Below, piece by piece: positions 38,551 to 49,461 of a stretch of DNA of 64,000 nt (its first letter is position 1; each line of letters opens with the position of its first letter). Under the pieces are notes generated by a model. It saw only the letters and a program-made list of their open reading frames with translations, ran no database searches and was not told the DNA's origin. This DNA is from Psychrobacillus sp. BL-248-WT-3 (GTDB lineage Bacteria; Bacillota; Bacilli; Bacillales_A; Planococcaceae): assembly GCF_012843435.1 (NCBI RefSeq), contig NZ_JABAFC010000011.1, forward strand, positions 32,278-96,277, read 5' to 3'. A program made the translations under genes and the position numbers.

Positions 38551-38584
38551 GGAGCTAGAAGATACATTTTCTAGCTCCTTTTAT
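38551..38584 (+). terminator. Terminator after the small membrane genes
   Basis: GGAGCTAGAA pairs with TTCTAGCTCC, followed by TTTTAT on the plus strand. Confidence 0.82.
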
Positions 38585-38641
38585 GTAAATTGTTAAATCT
38601 ACCCCTATCATTCTCCAATGAGTTAATTTAGCCTAAAAAAA

Positions 38642-38680
38642 AGACTGTAGATAAACTTAAATTAAGTTTATCTACAGTCT
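38642..38680 (-). terminator. Terminator of ndk
   Basis: Seventeen-base perfect stem AGACTGTAGATAAACTT with its complement and an 8-T run on the minus strand, about 40 nt past the ndk stop. Confidence 0.9.
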
Positions 38681-38719
38681 AAGCCATCTCCTTAACAGAG
38701 AATAGCTTTGTTTTTTTAA

Positions 38720-39166
38720 TTAGTTAATCCAGTTGTTAGCATCTTTAGCGTAAGAAACTAATTCTTCTTGTTTGAAGAATAAGCCAATTTCACGTTCAGC
38801 GCTTTCAGATGAATCCGAACCGTGGATAATGTTTTTACCAACAGTTACTGCGAAATCTCCACGAATTGTTCCTGGAGCAGACTCTTTAGGGTTAGTAGCA
38901 CCCATCATTAAACGAGCTGTAGAGATAACATTTTCCCCTTCCCAAACCATTGCAAAAACTGGTCCAGAAGTGATGAATTCTACAAGTTCTCCGAAGAACG
39001 GACGCTCTTTGTGCTCACCATAATGTTGTTCTGCTAATTCAGTAGGAATTTGCATTAATTTTGCTCCAACTAATTGGAATCCTTTTTTCTCGAAACGACT
39101 AACGATTTCACCGATTAGGTTACGTTGTACGCCGTCAGGTTTTACCATTAAAAATGTTTTTTCCAT
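38720..39166 (-). CDS. ndk: Nucleoside diphosphate kinase
   Basis: Transfers gamma-phosphate between NTPs and NDPs. 148 residues from the ATG at 39166 (AAGGAG 8 nt upstream). Catalytic His is in [17 protein letters not shown]-terminal [13 protein letters not shown]. Stands alone or ends the hep operon. Confidence 0.97.
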   Translation of the reverse strand: MEKTFLMVKPDGVQRNLIGEIVSRFEKKGFQLVGAKLMQIPTELAEQHYGEHKERPFFGELVEFITSGPVFAMVWEGENVISTARLMMGATNPKESAPGTIRGDFAVTVGKNIIHGSDSSESAEREIGLFFKQEELVSYAKDANNWIN

Positions 39167-39246
39167 TATGAACACTCCTTCAAATATAAAATGGATTTTA
39201 TTTCTCCACCGTTAAAAATACTATCATTACAGCCAGTTAATTTCAA

Positions 39247-40221
39247 TTAAAAGTTACGTTTACTCATAAATAATGCGACATTTTGCAAGGATTTCTTTGC
39301 AGAATTTGACGGAAGCTGTTTCACCTCATGTAAAGCCTTTTGCAAATACATATTACTTACTTGTTTTGCTCGTTTAATACCTTCCGATTGTCGAATCTCT
39401 TTAAGCAGCAATTCCATATCTTTCTCTTCGATATCACCATCGAAAACCCTTTTCAATAACGGATAGATAGCTGGATCATTTTTTGAGTATATCACTGGTA
39501 AAGTAATATTACCTTGAAGTAAGTCTCCTCCAGCTGGTTTACCTAACTCCTCCTCAGTGGAAGTGAAATCGAGGATATCATCGATAATCTGGAAAGACAT
39601 TCCTACATAGTAACCAAATCTCTTAAGATGCTTAATAGTCTTTTCATCGGCACCTGAAGAAATTGCACCCAGTTCACAGCTGGCTGAGATGAGGATTGCT
39701 GTCTTTCTTTTAATTCTTCTTAAATAGTCCCGGATCGTCTGATCAACAAATCCCTTGTCCTCAATTTGTATTATCTCCCCAATACAAAGCTCGACCATCG
39801 TATTAGAGAGAACCTCATGAGCATATGTATTTTTTACTGCTGTTATGTATTCAATAGCCTTAGCGAAAAGAAAGTCACCTGTATACATAGCTACTCGATT
39901 GTTCCATTGAGACTTAACAGTTTCTCGGCCTCTTCTAGTTTCAGCATCGTCAATCACGTCATCATGGACCAAGGAAGCCATGTGTATCAACTCGACAGAA
40001 ACAGCAACCTGCTTAATAGACTCTATAGAATAGTCGCCAAATTTAGCGGAAAGCAGTACAAATACAGGGCGGATTCTTTTTCCCCCTGCGAGCAACAAAT
40101 GAAGCGAGGCCTCATTCAATAAGTGGGAGGAAGAATTCACAGCTGCTGCTAATTCATTTTCAATGACTTCTAAATCCGATTTTAGATCGGAATAAAGCAT
40201 TTTTAATCTCATCTTATCCAC
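39247..40221 (-). CDS. hepT: Heptaprenyl diphosphate synthase component II
   Basis: Trans-prenyltransferase catalytic subunit making the C35 side chain of menaquinone-7. First Asp-rich motif DDVIDDAETRRG, second DDILDFTSTEEELGKPAGGD. 324 residues from a GTG with GGGGAAGG upstream; an ATG three codons later is the alternative. Works with HepS. Confidence 0.95.
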   Translation of the reverse strand: MDKMRLKMLYSDLKSDLEVIENELAAAVNSSSHLLNEASLHLLLAGGKRIRPVFVLLSAKFGDYSIESIKQVAVSVELIHMASLVHDDVIDDAETRRGRETVKSQWNNRVAMYTGDFLFAKAIEYITAVKNTYAHEVLSNTMVELCIGEIIQIEDKGFVDQTIRDYLRRIKRKTAILISASCELGAISSGADEKTIKHLKRFGYYVGMSFQIIDDILDFTSTEEELGKPAGGDLLQGNITLPVIYSKNDPAIYPLLKRVFDGDIEEKDMELLLKEIRQSEGIKRAKQVSNMYLQKALHEVKQLPSNSAKKSLQNVALFMSKRNF

Positions 40222-40241
40222 AGAAACAAACCTTCCCCTAC

Positions 40242-40946
40242 TTAAAAATCTTTCTTATAGCCAATATGTCGGGCAGCTGCACCACCACTGTATGGTTTAC
40301 TACTCACGTTAACCATTCCTACTGTTTCAAATAACTGAGTTAGCTCAGCTCTATTTGGAAATTCTTTTGCGGACTCTTGTAACCAAGAATATTCTTTATA
40401 ACTCTTAGCAAAAAGCTTTCCGAAAACTGGCATAATGTATCTAAAGTAAAAGCGGAATCCTGCATTAAAGAGCTTGGAATCTGGCTGAGAGGTTTCTAAA
40501 CAAACAATCATGCCACCCGGTTTAGCTACTCGGTTCATCTCCTGTAGCACTTGTTTATAGTCGGGAACATTTCGCAAGCCAAATCCAATTGTTACATAGT
40601 CGAATGTATTATCCTCAAAAGGCAGCTCCATTGCATTACCATGAATCAATTCAATTTGTGGTATATCTTTCACTTTTTCTTTTCCTACATTTAACATATT
40701 TTGACTGAAGTCTAATCCTTTAACTGTACCAGTAGGACCAGCAGCCTTTGCTAAAGCGATCGTCCAGTCAGCCGTGCCACAACAAACGTCTAATGCACTG
40801 CTTCCTTCTTTGACCTGCATAGCTTTCATCGTGTCGCCCCGCCAGCTTTTATGTTGCTGAAAGCTTATGACAGAATTCATAGAATCATAGTTCGTGGAAA
40901 TCTTCTCAAAAACCTCGTGGACATGTTGTTCTTTTGTTTTTCCCAT
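40242..40946 (-). CDS. menG: Demethylmenaquinone methyltransferase
   Basis: SAM-dependent last step of menaquinone synthesis (MenG/UbiE, also menH). SAM motif [11 protein letters not shown] at about 50, then GLDFSQNML and [10 protein letters not shown]. 234 residues. Between hepS and hepT as in B. subtilis. Confidence 0.96.
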   Translation of the reverse strand: MGKTKEQHVHEVFEKISTNYDSMNSVISFQQHKSWRGDTMKAMQVKEGSSALDVCCGTADWTIALAKAAGPTGTVKGLDFSQNMLNVGKEKVKDIPQIELIHGNAMELPFEDNTFDYVTIGFGLRNVPDYKQVLQEMNRVAKPGGMIVCLETSQPDSKLFNAGFRFYFRYIMPVFGKLFAKSYKEYSWLQESAKEFPNRAELTQLFETVGMVNVSSKPYSGGAAARHIGYKKDF

Positions 40947-40961
40947 CTGTTAAACCTTCTC

Positions 40962-41711
40962 TCAACTGCTCTTTATAGCTTGTTCGGTTACTCGCTCTAA
41001 AATAGCATGCTTTACGTTTTCTTTTAATATAGTGGAGTATCGCACTTCCCGCACCAAATTATTTTCTACCGTTTCTATTTCCTCACGAAGCAAATCGATC
41101 TTTGTCTGCAACAGGAAGGAATTTCGGATATAGAATGTTTCTTCCCTGTTTTCAAAGGCATGTAACTCTCTTCTTAAGGCTATAAGGAGTAATGCTTCCT
41201 TCATGATAAAGATATATTCATGATACGAAAAGTATTCCATGAATTGCTCGATTGGCTTACTTTCTATCAGCTGTATAGACTGAATAAGGTCTTCGAAAGG
41301 ATAAGCTAGGTGGTCATAAAATTTTGTTTTGTGCTCTGTGATAGATGAGACTCCAGCAGAAAAAATTTGAATCAGCTCTAGCTGCTTTCCCTTCGCCAGC
41401 AGCTGATAATATTTTCCACTGTAATAATCTCCCGCCAATACTTGTAATTGTTGCTCTTTGGTGGTCGCATTTTGCTCCTTGACTAAATCGTGAGCTGCAA
41501 GAGCTGCAAAAATCAATGAGACAGCAATGGTCGCTTGATTATTTGAGTCATCCCACTGTTCTCCATTTAGCATGGGTAAAAGCGTAAAGAACAAACGTTC
41601 TTCGTCGATAACAGGCATTCCTGCATATTTTAACAGAGTATTATGTTGTATTTGCATGAGAATATCTCTTTTGTATTTTTCTAAATGATGTTTTATCAAA
41701 GATTCATTCAT
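40962..41711 (-). CDS. hepS: Heptaprenyl diphosphate synthase component I
   Basis: Non-catalytic partner of HepT, 249 mostly helical residues. Recognised by HEPPP-synthase-I segments such as YYSGKYYQLLA and by position before menG and hepT. ATG at 41711 has GGAG 8 nt upstream; in-frame upstream codons lack a site. Confidence 0.88.
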   Translation of the reverse strand: MNESLIKHHLEKYKRDILMQIQHNTLLKYAGMPVIDEERLFFTLLPMLNGEQWDDSNNQATIAVSLIFAALAAHDLVKEQNATTKEQQLQVLAGDYYSGKYYQLLAKGKQLELIQIFSAGVSSITEHKTKFYDHLAYPFEDLIQSIQLIESKPIEQFMEYFSYHEYIFIMKEALLLIALRRELHAFENREETFYIRNSFLLQTKIDLLREEIETVENNLVREVRYSTILKENVKHAILERVTEQAIKSS

Positions 41712-41799
41712 ACACTTTACTCCATTTCCCAATCGCAGTTAGCATTAGTCTGTCACGACATATATAATTTAACTCGCGATTATTGGCCTTTTAAATTAT

Positions 41800-42021
41800 T
41801 TATTTCTTAGATTCACTTTTAATAATACCGTTGTCTGTATGAATGGAAGCTTTGCCTCTTATCTTCATAGCAGATGTATGCTCTGTAAATTGAGCAATCA
41901 TCACTTCACCTGTATCAAGCTTTTCAGAATGATGGAATTTTGTATCCGTACCTCGGGTTAAACCGATCACTTGTACTCCGTCTTCCTCTGCCTTTATAAC
42001 GATAAAATCTGAACTAGACAT
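41800..42021 (-). CDS. mtrB: TRAP, trp RNA-binding attenuation protein
   Basis: 73 residues, forms an 11-mer ring that binds GAG/UAG repeats in RNA when tryptophan is bound. The RNA-binding triad is conserved as K34, K53 and R55, and the Trp-pocket threonines in LTRGTDTKF and TEHTSA are present. No trp genes lie in this window, although B. subtilis has them between aroH and hisC. Confidence 0.95.
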   Translation of the reverse strand: MSSSDFIVIKAEEDGVQVIGLTRGTDTKFHHSEKLDTGEVMIAQFTEHTSAMKIRGKASIHTDNGIIKSESKK

Positions 42022-42088
42022 TACAATAGTCTCCTTTGTTCATAATCTAAATTCATCATACCATATTCTCATCGAACCTCAAAAGGAG

Positions 42089-42658
42089 TTATTTCATTTG
42101 GATAAATGATAAAACCTCTGAGCGCTTTATATCGTCTGTTTCATAGATACCTCTTGCTACAGAAGTAACGGTCTTGGCACCAGGCTTTTTAATCCCGCGC
42201 ATGGTCATGCACATATGCTCTGCCTCTATCACGACATAGACTCCATGAGGGTTAATCATTTCCATAATATCATTAGCAATCGTGGAAGTGATTCTTTCTT
42301 GAAGCTGTGGCTTTCTTGCTGTAACTTCCACGGCTCTAGCGAGTTTACTTAGGCCGGTTACAACGCCATCTCTAGGTATGTATGCAACATGTGCCTTACC
42401 GTAAAAAGGAACAAGGTGATGTTCGCACATGGAGAAAAAAGGTATATCTTTTACTAAAACTAATTCCTCATGCTCTTCATGAAAAACTGTCTTGAAATGT
42501 TCTTTTGGATCTTGGTGTAGTCCTTCAAACATCTCAGCATACATTTTAGAAACTCTTTTTGGAGTATCCAATAACCCTTCTCGATTAGGATCTTCTCCTA
42601 CCGCTTCTAAAATCATTGTTACTGCATTTTCTATTTTTTTCAGATCGACCTTCGTCAT
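42089..42658 (-). CDS. folE: GTP cyclohydrolase I
   Basis: First step of folate synthesis (mtrA in B. subtilis). 189 residues from the ATG at 42658 with GGGGGG 7 nt upstream. Zinc-binding CEHHLVPF and the later [19 protein letters not shown] is catalytic. Paired with mtrB as usual. Confidence 0.97.
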   Translation of the reverse strand: MTKVDLKKIENAVTMILEAVGEDPNREGLLDTPKRVSKMYAEMFEGLHQDPKEHFKTVFHEEHEELVLVKDIPFFSMCEHHLVPFYGKAHVAYIPRDGVVTGLSKLARAVEVTARKPQLQERITSTIANDIMEMINPHGVYVVIEAEHMCMTMRGIKKPGAKTVTSVARGIYETDDIKRSEVLSFIQMK

Positions 42659-42776
42659 CTGCTGACCCCCCAGAAAAAACTGCATAATATGTCGTATGTA
42701 TCTTAGCATATGAAATGAATATAGGAAATTAATTTCACTTCAGGCAACAAATTTTTATTATATAATAAATTGAAAA

Positions 42777-42814
42777 GAACGGCTACTATGAAGCAAGCTT
42801 CACAGTAACCGTTC
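42777..42814 (-). terminator. Terminator of hbs
   Basis: GAACGG-TACT-TGAAG pairs with CTTCA-AGTA-CCGTTC, followed by TTTTC on the minus strand. Confidence 0.88.
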
Positions 42815-42831
42815 TATGTACTACGACACCA

Positions 42832-43104
42832 TTATTTTACAGCATCTTTAAGTGCTTTACCTGGTTTGAAAGCAGGCACCTTGCTAGCAGCGATATCGAT
42901 TTCTTTACCTGTTTGTGGATTACGTCCTTTACGTGCAGCACGTTCACGAACCTCAAAGTTACCAAAACCGATCAATTGAACTTTTTCACCATCTGCAAGA
43001 GCAGTTTGAATTGATTCAAATACAGCCTCAACTGCTTTAGTTGCGTCTTTTTTCGATAATTCTGCAGCCTCTGCAACAGAGTTCACTAATTCTGTTTTAT
43101 TCAT
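42832..43104 (-). CDS. hbs: HU-type DNA-binding protein HBsu
   Basis: Nucleoid protein of 90 residues. [12 protein letters not shown] start, [20 protein letters not shown] beta-arm split here as [10 protein letters not shown] and [10 protein letters not shown], and the [11 protein letters not shown] tail. ATG at 43104 with AGGAGG 8 nt upstream; the earlier GTG overlaps that site. Confidence 0.97.
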   Translation of the reverse strand: MNKTELVNSVAEAAELSKKDATKAVEAVFESIQTALADGEKVQLIGFGNFEVRERAARKGRNPQTGKEIDIAASKVPAFKPGKALKDAVK

Positions 43105-43150
43105 ACTATTCACCTCCTCTCAAAGGAAGATAAGCATCAATCCTGTAAAA

Positions 43151-43179
43151 AGAGTATCACAACAGAAATGCCTTCGCAA
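43151..43179 (-). promoter_or_regulatory. Candidate promoter of hbs
   Basis: Minus strand TTGCGA, 17-nt spacer, TACTCT preceded by TGA (extended -10 form). It lies about 50 nt before the start codon. Only a moderate consensus match. Confidence 0.42.
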
Positions 43180-43239
43180 CACTATTTATCCGTGTTTAGG
43201 CAACTTTCCTTAAAAAGAACGTAAAAAAAACAAAGAAAA

Positions 43240-43267
43240 GGACTTTTTGCATAGGCACAAAAAGTCC
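43240..43267 (-). terminator. Terminator of spoIVA
   Basis: GGACTTTTTG pairs with CAAAAAGTCC, then CTTTTC and TTTGTTTTTTTT on the minus strand. Confidence 0.88.
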
Positions 43268-43278
43268 AAATCCGTATT

Positions 43279-44757
43279 TTATAGAATAAAGGTAACCATT
43301 CCACGGTCTCCCTCATTTACCATTCTTTCAATTGTTTGGCGCATTCTTTTCTTAGCAACCTGACTTACACTTTCCGTTTTATACCGTATACTTTCCTTCA
43401 TAACCTCTAACAGAGACGTTCCAAAAACCTGCGTTGACCAAAGTGCATCTCTATCATGTAAGAATCCATGCTTTAAGTCTTTTAAAAGCTGCTGACTGTG
43501 GAATTCTGACCCTAAAAGCGGAGCAAATTCTGCTTCCATATCCACTCGAATGATATGAAGCGAAGAAGCCTTAGCTTTTAAGCTGACTCCAAAGAAATTA
43601 TTTTGTTTAATAATTTCTGGTGCAGTAGGTTGGAAATCCTGAATGGATGGAAGTGACACACCATATCCTGTCGTATTTGCTGCTTCTAGCGCATCCGCAA
43701 ACCGATGATATGTCTTTTTAGCTGTAGACGCTTCCTTAACAAACAATAACCAGTCTTTTTTAGAAGTAATTGGCTCATCAAGCCATTCATCACAAACCTC
43801 TTGAAATACTTCAGGTTTTAAATCTATTTGAATACAAGCAGACCCTCTACCAGGATCTGCCTCTATAACCTCTGCAGACTTGATAAATGGGACTTCCTTA
43901 AATTTTTCTGCAAGCTCCTTCACGTCTCTCATTTTGGAGACAATTTGCAGCCATTCTTGTAAGGAAGTAGTAATTTGATTGTTAACAAAATGATCTGGCT
44001 CAAGTACATCTGTCCAATCAGGCTTCATCAATTCAATGTCCGTTATCGGAAATTCATATAGCGCCTGTTGTAGTATGTACTGAATTTCCTCTGCTGTCAT
44101 TCTATCCACAGCAACCGGAATTACAGGTACTTCATGAGTTTTTTGAAGTTCTTCGCACAAATGAAGAGTTTCTAAATGACCTGGCGTTTTGCTGTTAACG
44201 ACAATAACAAATGGCTTTCCAATTTCCTTTAACTGACCTATAATTTCATCTTCTGCTTTTTCTGCTGCTACCCTAGGAATATTATTGACAGAACCATCCG
44301 TTGTAATCACAATGCCAATAGTAGAATGATCCCGAATAACCTTATCAGTTCCAATTCTTGCAGCTTCCTCAAACGGAATTGCTTCCGTATGCCAAGGAGT
44401 ATGGACCAGCTTCTGCCCTTCTTCTCCAGAATGGGTTTTAATGCCATCAATCATGTACCCTACGCAATCTACTAATCTAATTTGTAATCGAAGCTGCTCG
44501 TCACCCAAGTATACATTCGTACCATGAGCAGGAACAAATTTAGGTTCTGCTGTCATAATGACGTTTCCAGGAGAGCTTTGTGGAAGTTCGTCTTGTGCTC
44601 TTAATCTTTCTGATTCGTCAACAATATTCGGTAATACAACTAGCTCCATTACTCTTTTTACAAACGTAGATTTACCTACCCTAACTGGACCTACTACACC
44701 AAGGTACACATCACCATTTGTTCTTTCTGCTATTTGTTCATACAGTTTGCTAGACAT
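43279..44757 (-). CDS. spoIVA: Spore coat morphogenetic ATPase SpoIVA
   Basis: Forms the ATP-driven basement layer of the spore coat on the forespore surface. 492 residues from the ATG at 44757 (AGGAG upstream). Walker A GPVRVGKST at about 23-31; the C-terminal region needed for polymerisation is intact. A CATATATT box upstream resembles a sigma-E -10 element. Strong evidence for an endospore former. Confidence 0.97.
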   Translation of the reverse strand: MSSKLYEQIAERTNGDVYLGVVGPVRVGKSTFVKRVMELVVLPNIVDESERLRAQDELPQSSPGNVIMTAEPKFVPAHGTNVYLGDEQLRLQIRLVDCVGYMIDGIKTHSGEEGQKLVHTPWHTEAIPFEEAARIGTDKVIRDHSTIGIVITTDGSVNNIPRVAAEKAEDEIIGQLKEIGKPFVIVVNSKTPGHLETLHLCEELQKTHEVPVIPVAVDRMTAEEIQYILQQALYEFPITDIELMKPDWTDVLEPDHFVNNQITTSLQEWLQIVSKMRDVKELAEKFKEVPFIKSAEVIEADPGRGSACIQIDLKPEVFQEVCDEWLDEPITSKKDWLLFVKEASTAKKTYHRFADALEAANTTGYGVSLPSIQDFQPTAPEIIKQNNFFGVSLKAKASSLHIIRVDMEAEFAPLLGSEFHSQQLLKDLKHGFLHDRDALWSTQVFGTSLLEVMKESIRYKTESVSQVAKKRMRQTIERMVNEGDRGMVTFIL

Positions 44758-44798
44758 CGGTATTCTCCTTTCTTCGCAATTTAATATATGCACGAAAA

Positions 44799-44830
44799 AA
44801 ACGTTTCATGCATAGAGCATGAAACGTTTC
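44799..44830 (-). terminator. Terminator of yphF
   Basis: AAACGTTTCATG pairs with CATGAAACGTTT, followed by a T-run on the minus strand, directly past the yphF stop. Confidence 0.87.
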
Positions 44831-44837
44831 TTATAAG

Positions 44838-45545
44838 TTATTTGTTTATCATAAAAATAGGTTCGTTATTTTCATCAACCGTATAAGGCAATGAATACGC
44901 AGGGACGATCGCAAAGTTATCCGTTATTAAAAAACGAATATCATCACCTGGCTTGACGTCAACCTCTGTCTCTTGAAGCAAACGATAAAGCTCAATAGAA
45001 TAGTCCACATATACTTTTCCATCGCCCGTCGCTACTAGAGGAAGCAGAGTGTCTGAATAAGGGCTTTGAACGGTAATTTCGTCTTTATAACCCATCTTTT
45101 TAAAATCTAGCTTATAAACACCTTCTACAATCGTCTCAGCGATAGGACCATAGCCGTTTATCCCTTTGCGATAGTTAATATCTCGCAAAGTATCTGCAAT
45201 TCGTAAGTCTACCAACTTTACAGTTGGGTTTTCCTCTACGTCCATTAAGACATATTGATAAATCCCACCTGTTTCATACGAGTTAGCAGGAGCTTTCCCA
45301 AGATAGTTCGGAACAATTTTCTTAAAATCTATCGGATATTTTATATATTGATCTGTTTCTTGCTCACGTGTTTTGATAGGCAGCAAGCCACCTGAGGCTT
45401 CTTGGAAGCTTTCAACTGCAGTCTGTACGGAATTAAGCTGATCTTCATAAGGTAATAGGTTTTCTGGCTCATAGCCGCCTTTAAAACCACAACCACCTAA
45501 GACGAGTGTTGTTATAGAAATAGCAGTTAGTAATAGTTTTTTCAT
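44838..45545 (-). CDS. yphF: YphF-like lipoprotein
   Basis: 235 residues with a lipoprotein signal: MKKLLLTAISITTLVLGGC, lipid-modified Cys19. The remainder is extracytoplasmic (DUF3939-like), function unknown. AAGGAG precedes the ATG. Located between yphE and spoIVA as in B. subtilis. Confidence 0.85.
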   Translation of the reverse strand: MKKLLLTAISITTLVLGGCGFKGGYEPENLLPYEDQLNSVQTAVESFQEASGGLLPIKTREQETDQYIKYPIDFKKIVPNYLGKAPANSYETGGIYQYVLMDVEENPTVKLVDLRIADTLRDINYRKGINGYGPIAETIVEGVYKLDFKKMGYKDEITVQSPYSDTLLPLVATGDGKVYVDYSIELYRLLQETEVDVKPGDDIRFLITDNFAIVPAYSLPYTVDENNEPIFMINK

Positions 45546-45558
45546 TCGAATCTCCTTA

Positions 45559-45765
45559 CTAGGCTTTTGTTGGATTGAAAATGATATAAACCATTGTGAT
45601 AAAACCAATGAAAAGCAATATGTATGCAACCAGACCAAATATAAACTTTATGAATCTGTTTTGGATTTTTGTTTTTACAAAAAACATAAGTAACATGGCC
45701 ATAAACATGCATCCCATAGAACCAAAGGATATCCACATTTTGTCCATTGAAGAGACTAATAGCAA
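45559..45765 (-). CDS. yphE: YphE-like small membrane protein (DUF2768)
   Basis: 68 residues with two membrane spans. The phrase KMWISFGSMGCMFMA matches the YphE family. I prefer a TTG start at 45765, 8 nt after AGGTGG; GTG at 45777 and ATG at 45747 are alternatives. Function unknown. Confidence 0.72.
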   Translation of the reverse strand: MLLVSSMDKMWISFGSMGCMFMAMLLMFFVKTKIQNRFIKFIFGLVAYILLFIGFITMVYIIFNPTKA

Positions 45766-45803
45766 CTGTTCCCCCACCTTTCATGAAAATAGTATATCAC
45801 ATG

Positions 45804-45837
45804 AAAAAAGAGTTGCTTTTTTATACAACTCTTTTTT
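45804..45837 (-). terminator. Terminator of gpsA
   Basis: AAAAAAGAGTTG pairs with CAACTCTTTTTT, 10 nt past the gpsA stop. Confidence 0.87.
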
Positions 45838-45847
45838 ATGACAATTT

Positions 45848-46867
45848 TTAAAACGTCTTATAATCTTCCAGTTCATTCTTCTTTGTACGATGCATTAGGG
45901 AATCAACTGCTTGTTTTGGATGTACCTGCTCAAACAGAACAGAATGTAATGCAGCGGTAATAGGCATATCAATAGATTGCTTCTGTGCAAGCTGAAACGC
46001 TGCTTTTGTCGTCCTAACGCCTTCCACTATCATACCTACTTCTTCTAGCACCTCATCTAAGCTAGAGCCTTTACCGAGTAGGTTACCGGCTCTCCAGTTA
46101 CGGGAATGTACACTTGTACACGTTGCTATTAAATCACCCATTCCTGTCAGACCAGAGAAAGTGTACGGCTTGGCACCTAGACTTATACCAAGTCTTGAGA
46201 TTTCAGCTAAACCTCTAGTTATAAGTGCAGCTTTAGCATTATCACCATAACCAAGCCCATCTACAATACCAGCGGCCAATGCGATGACATTTTTTAAGGC
46301 AGCCCCTATTTCTACTCCAATGACATCATCATTAGTATAGACACGGAAGTAATTATTCATAAATAGATCTTGTACTTTTTCTGCAGCCATCATATTATCA
46401 CTAGCCACCGTAATCGTAGTTGGATGCTGTAAAACTACTTCCTCGGCGTGGCTAGGGCCAGATAATACTACAATACCCTCTACCATAGATTCAGGAACTT
46501 CCTCAGCAATCATCTCTGATATTCGCTTTAAGGAATCAGGTTCGATTCCTTTCGAAACATGCACTAAAAGCTTTTTGTTTTCCATCAGCTTTACAATATC
46601 CTGACAAACTTCTCTAATTGCCTTTGTAGGTACTGCTAAAACAATAATAGATGCATGCTCTATTGCTTGAGTTAAATCGCTTGTAGCTTTAAGATTTTCA
46701 GGCAGTATCGTATCCGGCAAGTATTTTTTATTGGTATGATTCTGGTTTATTTCCTCGGTTTGAGTTTCTCTGTGTGACCAGAGAAGGCAATCATGAGAAT
46801 TATGCGCAAGAACCATCGCTAAAGCTGTTCCCCAACTACCTGCTCCAAGAACGGTTACATTTGTCAT
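45848..46867 (-). CDS. gpsA: Glycerol-3-phosphate dehydrogenase [NAD(P)+]
   Basis: Makes sn-glycerol 3-phosphate for phospholipids. NAD loop GAGSWGTALA at residues 8-17, catalytic lysine in GAALKNVIALAAG, and GLTGMGDLIATC. 339 residues. AAAGGGGG before the ATG; follows der by 20 nt. Confidence 0.97.
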   Translation of the reverse strand: MTNVTVLGAGSWGTALAMVLAHNSHDCLLWSHRETQTEEINQNHTNKKYLPDTILPENLKATSDLTQAIEHASIIVLAVPTKAIREVCQDIVKLMENKKLLVHVSKGIEPDSLKRISEMIAEEVPESMVEGIVVLSGPSHAEEVVLQHPTTITVASDNMMAAEKVQDLFMNNYFRVYTNDDVIGVEIGAALKNVIALAAGIVDGLGYGDNAKAALITRGLAEISRLGISLGAKPYTFSGLTGMGDLIATCTSVHSRNWRAGNLLGKGSSLDEVLEEVGMIVEGVRTTKAAFQLAQKQSIDMPITAALHSVLFEQVHPKQAVDSLMHRTKKNELEDYKTF

Positions 46868-46887
46868 CTTTAAGCCCCCTTTGCTAA

Positions 46888-48198
46888 TTATGTTCTAGCA
46901 CGAGTAATAATTCTTATAGGCGTGCCTTCAAAATCGAATGATTCACGAATGCGATTTTCTAAAAATCTCTCATAAGAGAAGTGCATTAATTCCGGTTCAT
47001 TAACAAATACAACAAAAGTAGGCGGTTTAATGGCCACTTGAGTAGCATAGTAAATACGCAATCTTTTCCCTTTATCTGTTGGAGCAGGGTTTCTTGCTAC
47101 TGCATCTTCTACTACCTCGTTTAGAACGGAAGATGTAACGCGCATTGCATGGTTTTCACTTACTTGATTGATAACTGGGAATAAAGAATTTACACGTTGT
47201 TTTGTTTTTGCTGATACAAATACGATTGGTGCATAATCTAAAAATTGGAAATGCTCACGAATCTTTTTAGTCATTTCACTCATCGTCTTATCATTTTTTT
47301 CAATGGCATCCCATTTATTCATCACAATAATAACTGCTTTACCGCCTTCATGAGCGTAACCAGCGATTTTCTTATCCTGCTCTTGAATGCCTTCTTCTGC
47401 ATTTAGAACAACTAAAACAACGTCTGAGCGTTCAATTGCCTTTAATGCACGAAGTACAGAATACTTTTCAGTTGTCTCATACACTTTACCCTTTTTACGC
47501 ATACCAGCAGTATCAATCATTACATAATCTTGATCATCGAATGAGTACTCTGTATCGATAGCATCTCTTGTAGTTCCCGCAATTTCACTTACGATGACTC
47601 GCTCGTGCCCTAAGAATGCATTGATTAAAGATGATTTCCCTACATTTGGACGTCCGATAAGAGAAAACTTAATAACCTCTTCACCGTATTCCTGTTCATC
47701 CATATCTGGGAAGTTTTTAGCGACTTCATCGAGCAAATCTCCTAGACCTAGACCATGTGAACCTGAAATAGGGTATGGTTCGCCTAATCCTAGGGCATAA
47801 AAGTCGAAAATCATTTCGCGCATATCTGGATTATCAATTTTATTGACCGCCAATACAACCGGCTTCTTTGTTTTATAAAGTATTTTAGCAACGTATTCAT
47901 CTGCTGCTGTCACACCCTCACGACCATTTGTTAGGAAGATGATTACATCTGCCTCATCCATAGCGATTTCAGCCTGTTGTTTGATTTGCTCTAGAAATGG
48001 CTCGTCGCTCAATTCAATTCCACCTGTATCAATGATGTTGAATTCATGTGTAAGCCAATCTGCTGAGCTATATATACGATCACGCGTTACACCTGGGATA
48101 TCTTCCACAATGGATACACGTTCTCCTACAATTCGATTAAATATAGTCGATTTACCTACATTAGGTCTACCAACAATTGCTACTACTGGTTTTGTCAT
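46888..48198 (-). CDS. der: Ribosome assembly GTPase Der (EngA)
   Basis: Two tandem GTPase domains, each with GRPNVGKS (about 10 and 183), NKID/NKWD specificity motifs, and a C-terminal KH-like domain. Needed for 50S assembly. 436 residues. Confidence 0.97.
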   Translation of the reverse strand: MTKPVVAIVGRPNVGKSTIFNRIVGERVSIVEDIPGVTRDRIYSSADWLTHEFNIIDTGGIELSDEPFLEQIKQQAEIAMDEADVIIFLTNGREGVTAADEYVAKILYKTKKPVVLAVNKIDNPDMREMIFDFYALGLGEPYPISGSHGLGLGDLLDEVAKNFPDMDEQEYGEEVIKFSLIGRPNVGKSSLINAFLGHERVIVSEIAGTTRDAIDTEYSFDDQDYVMIDTAGMRKKGKVYETTEKYSVLRALKAIERSDVVLVVLNAEEGIQEQDKKIAGYAHEGGKAVIIVMNKWDAIEKNDKTMSEMTKKIREHFQFLDYAPIVFVSAKTKQRVNSLFPVINQVSENHAMRVTSSVLNEVVEDAVARNPAPTDKGKRLRIYYATQVAIKPPTFVVFVNEPELMHFSYERFLENRIRESFDFEGTPIRIITRART

Positions 48199-48253
48199 TA
48201 ATATTACATCCTTCCAAACTTCGTCTAAACTGTATTATACAACAAAACAATAA

Positions 48254-48284
48254 AAGCAGGCGACTTTATTGAAGTCACCTGCTT
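48254..48284 (-). terminator. Terminator of the S1-domain gene
   Basis: AAGCAGG-GACTT pairs with AAGTC-CCTGCTT, followed by TTATTGTTTTG on the minus strand, about 35 nt past the stop. Confidence 0.87.
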
Positions 48285-48318
48285 GAATAAGTTAAGATTA
48301 TGACGAAATTAGCTATTA

Positions 48319-49461
48319 TTATTTGTTAGTAAAGTCTTTTAAACGATCGCCTAGAACATCGCTAATAGAAAAACCTTTGGATTCTTCAGGCATTTGATAA
48401 TCAGCTAAATTGAACTCATCTTCGTTCTTCACTAGCTCTTTAATACTTAGAGATAAACGTTTTTCTTTACTGTTTACATCTAAAACTTTTACCTCTACCT
48501 CTTGACCTTCTTTCAGTACTTCCTGAGGAGTCCCGATATGCTGATGAGCAATTTGAGATATGTGAACTAAGCCTTCAACCCCAGGGAAAACTTCAACAAA
48601 GGCACCGTAAGATACTAGTCGTCTAACTTTCCCAGTTAGAACAGATCCTTTTGTAGCCTTGTCTTCCAGATCAGACCATGGTCCAGGTAACGTATCTTTA
48701 ATAGATAAAGAAATTCTTTCTGCATCTCGATCTATAGACAATACTTTTACCTTAACTTCTTGTCCCTCTTTTAACACATCAGATATGTTATCTAAGTGCT
48801 CGTGGGATACTTGAGAAATATGAACAAGTCCATCCACGCCTCCAATATCTACAAAAGCACCAAAAGAAGCTAGTCTTTGGACTGTACCTGGAACAATGTC
48901 CCCAGGTTTAATGTTATCTAACGTTTTGTTTTTATTTACTGATTTTTCATCCTCAACTACTGCTTTATGAGAAAGAATTAATCGGTTTTTGTCTTTTTCT
49001 AATTCAACGATTTTAAAAGTCAAAACTCGCCCTTTATAATCTTCAAATGATTCTACAAAATAATCTTCTATTAAAGAAGCAGGTATGAATCCACGGACAC
49101 CCAAATCTACAACTAGTCCGCCTTTAACAACCTCTTTAACTTCTGTTTCAATAACTTCCCCAGATTGAAACTGTTTTTCTAACGTTTCCCATGCTTTTTC
49201 AGCATCGACTTTTCGTTTGGAAAGAACGTAGTTAGATTCTTCTACCTTAGTAATCATGAGTTCAAGTTCATCGCCGATGGAAACGGAGTCGGATGCTTTT
49301 TCAATATGCAGGCTAGAAAGCTCGCTAATTGGAACTATACCATCGAAAGGTGCACCTTCAATTGATACAATTATTGATTTCTCATCTACTTGTGCAACCG
49401 TCGCTTTAACCAGATCTCCTTCTTTAAACTCTTGCGTGTTTAAGTTCATTTCTTCTGACAT
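48319..49461 (-). CDS. ypfD: S1-domain RNA-binding protein (YpfD, S1-like)
   Basis: 380 residues with four S1 motifs (about 15-85, 100-170, 190-260, 275-345), for example [19 protein letters not shown] and [10 protein letters not shown]. It resembles ribosomal protein S1 but with four instead of six repeats, as is normal in Bacillales. ATG at 49461 with AAGGAGG upstream. Ribosome role in these bacteria is not settled. Confidence 0.93.
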   Translation of the reverse strand: MSEEMNLNTQEFKEGDLVKATVAQVDEKSIIVSIEGAPFDGIVPISELSSLHIEKASDSVSIGDELELMITKVEESNYVLSKRKVDAEKAWETLEKQFQSGEVIETEVKEVVKGGLVVDLGVRGFIPASLIEDYFVESFEDYKGRVLTFKIVELEKDKNRLILSHKAVVEDEKSVNKNKTLDNIKPGDIVPGTVQRLASFGAFVDIGGVDGLVHISQVSHEHLDNISDVLKEGQEVKVKVLSIDRDAERISLSIKDTLPGPWSDLEDKATKGSVLTGKVRRLVSYGAFVEVFPGVEGLVHISQIAHQHIGTPQEVLKEGQEVEVKVLDVNSKEKRLSLSIKELVKNEDEFNLADYQMPEESKGFSISDVLGDRLKDFTNK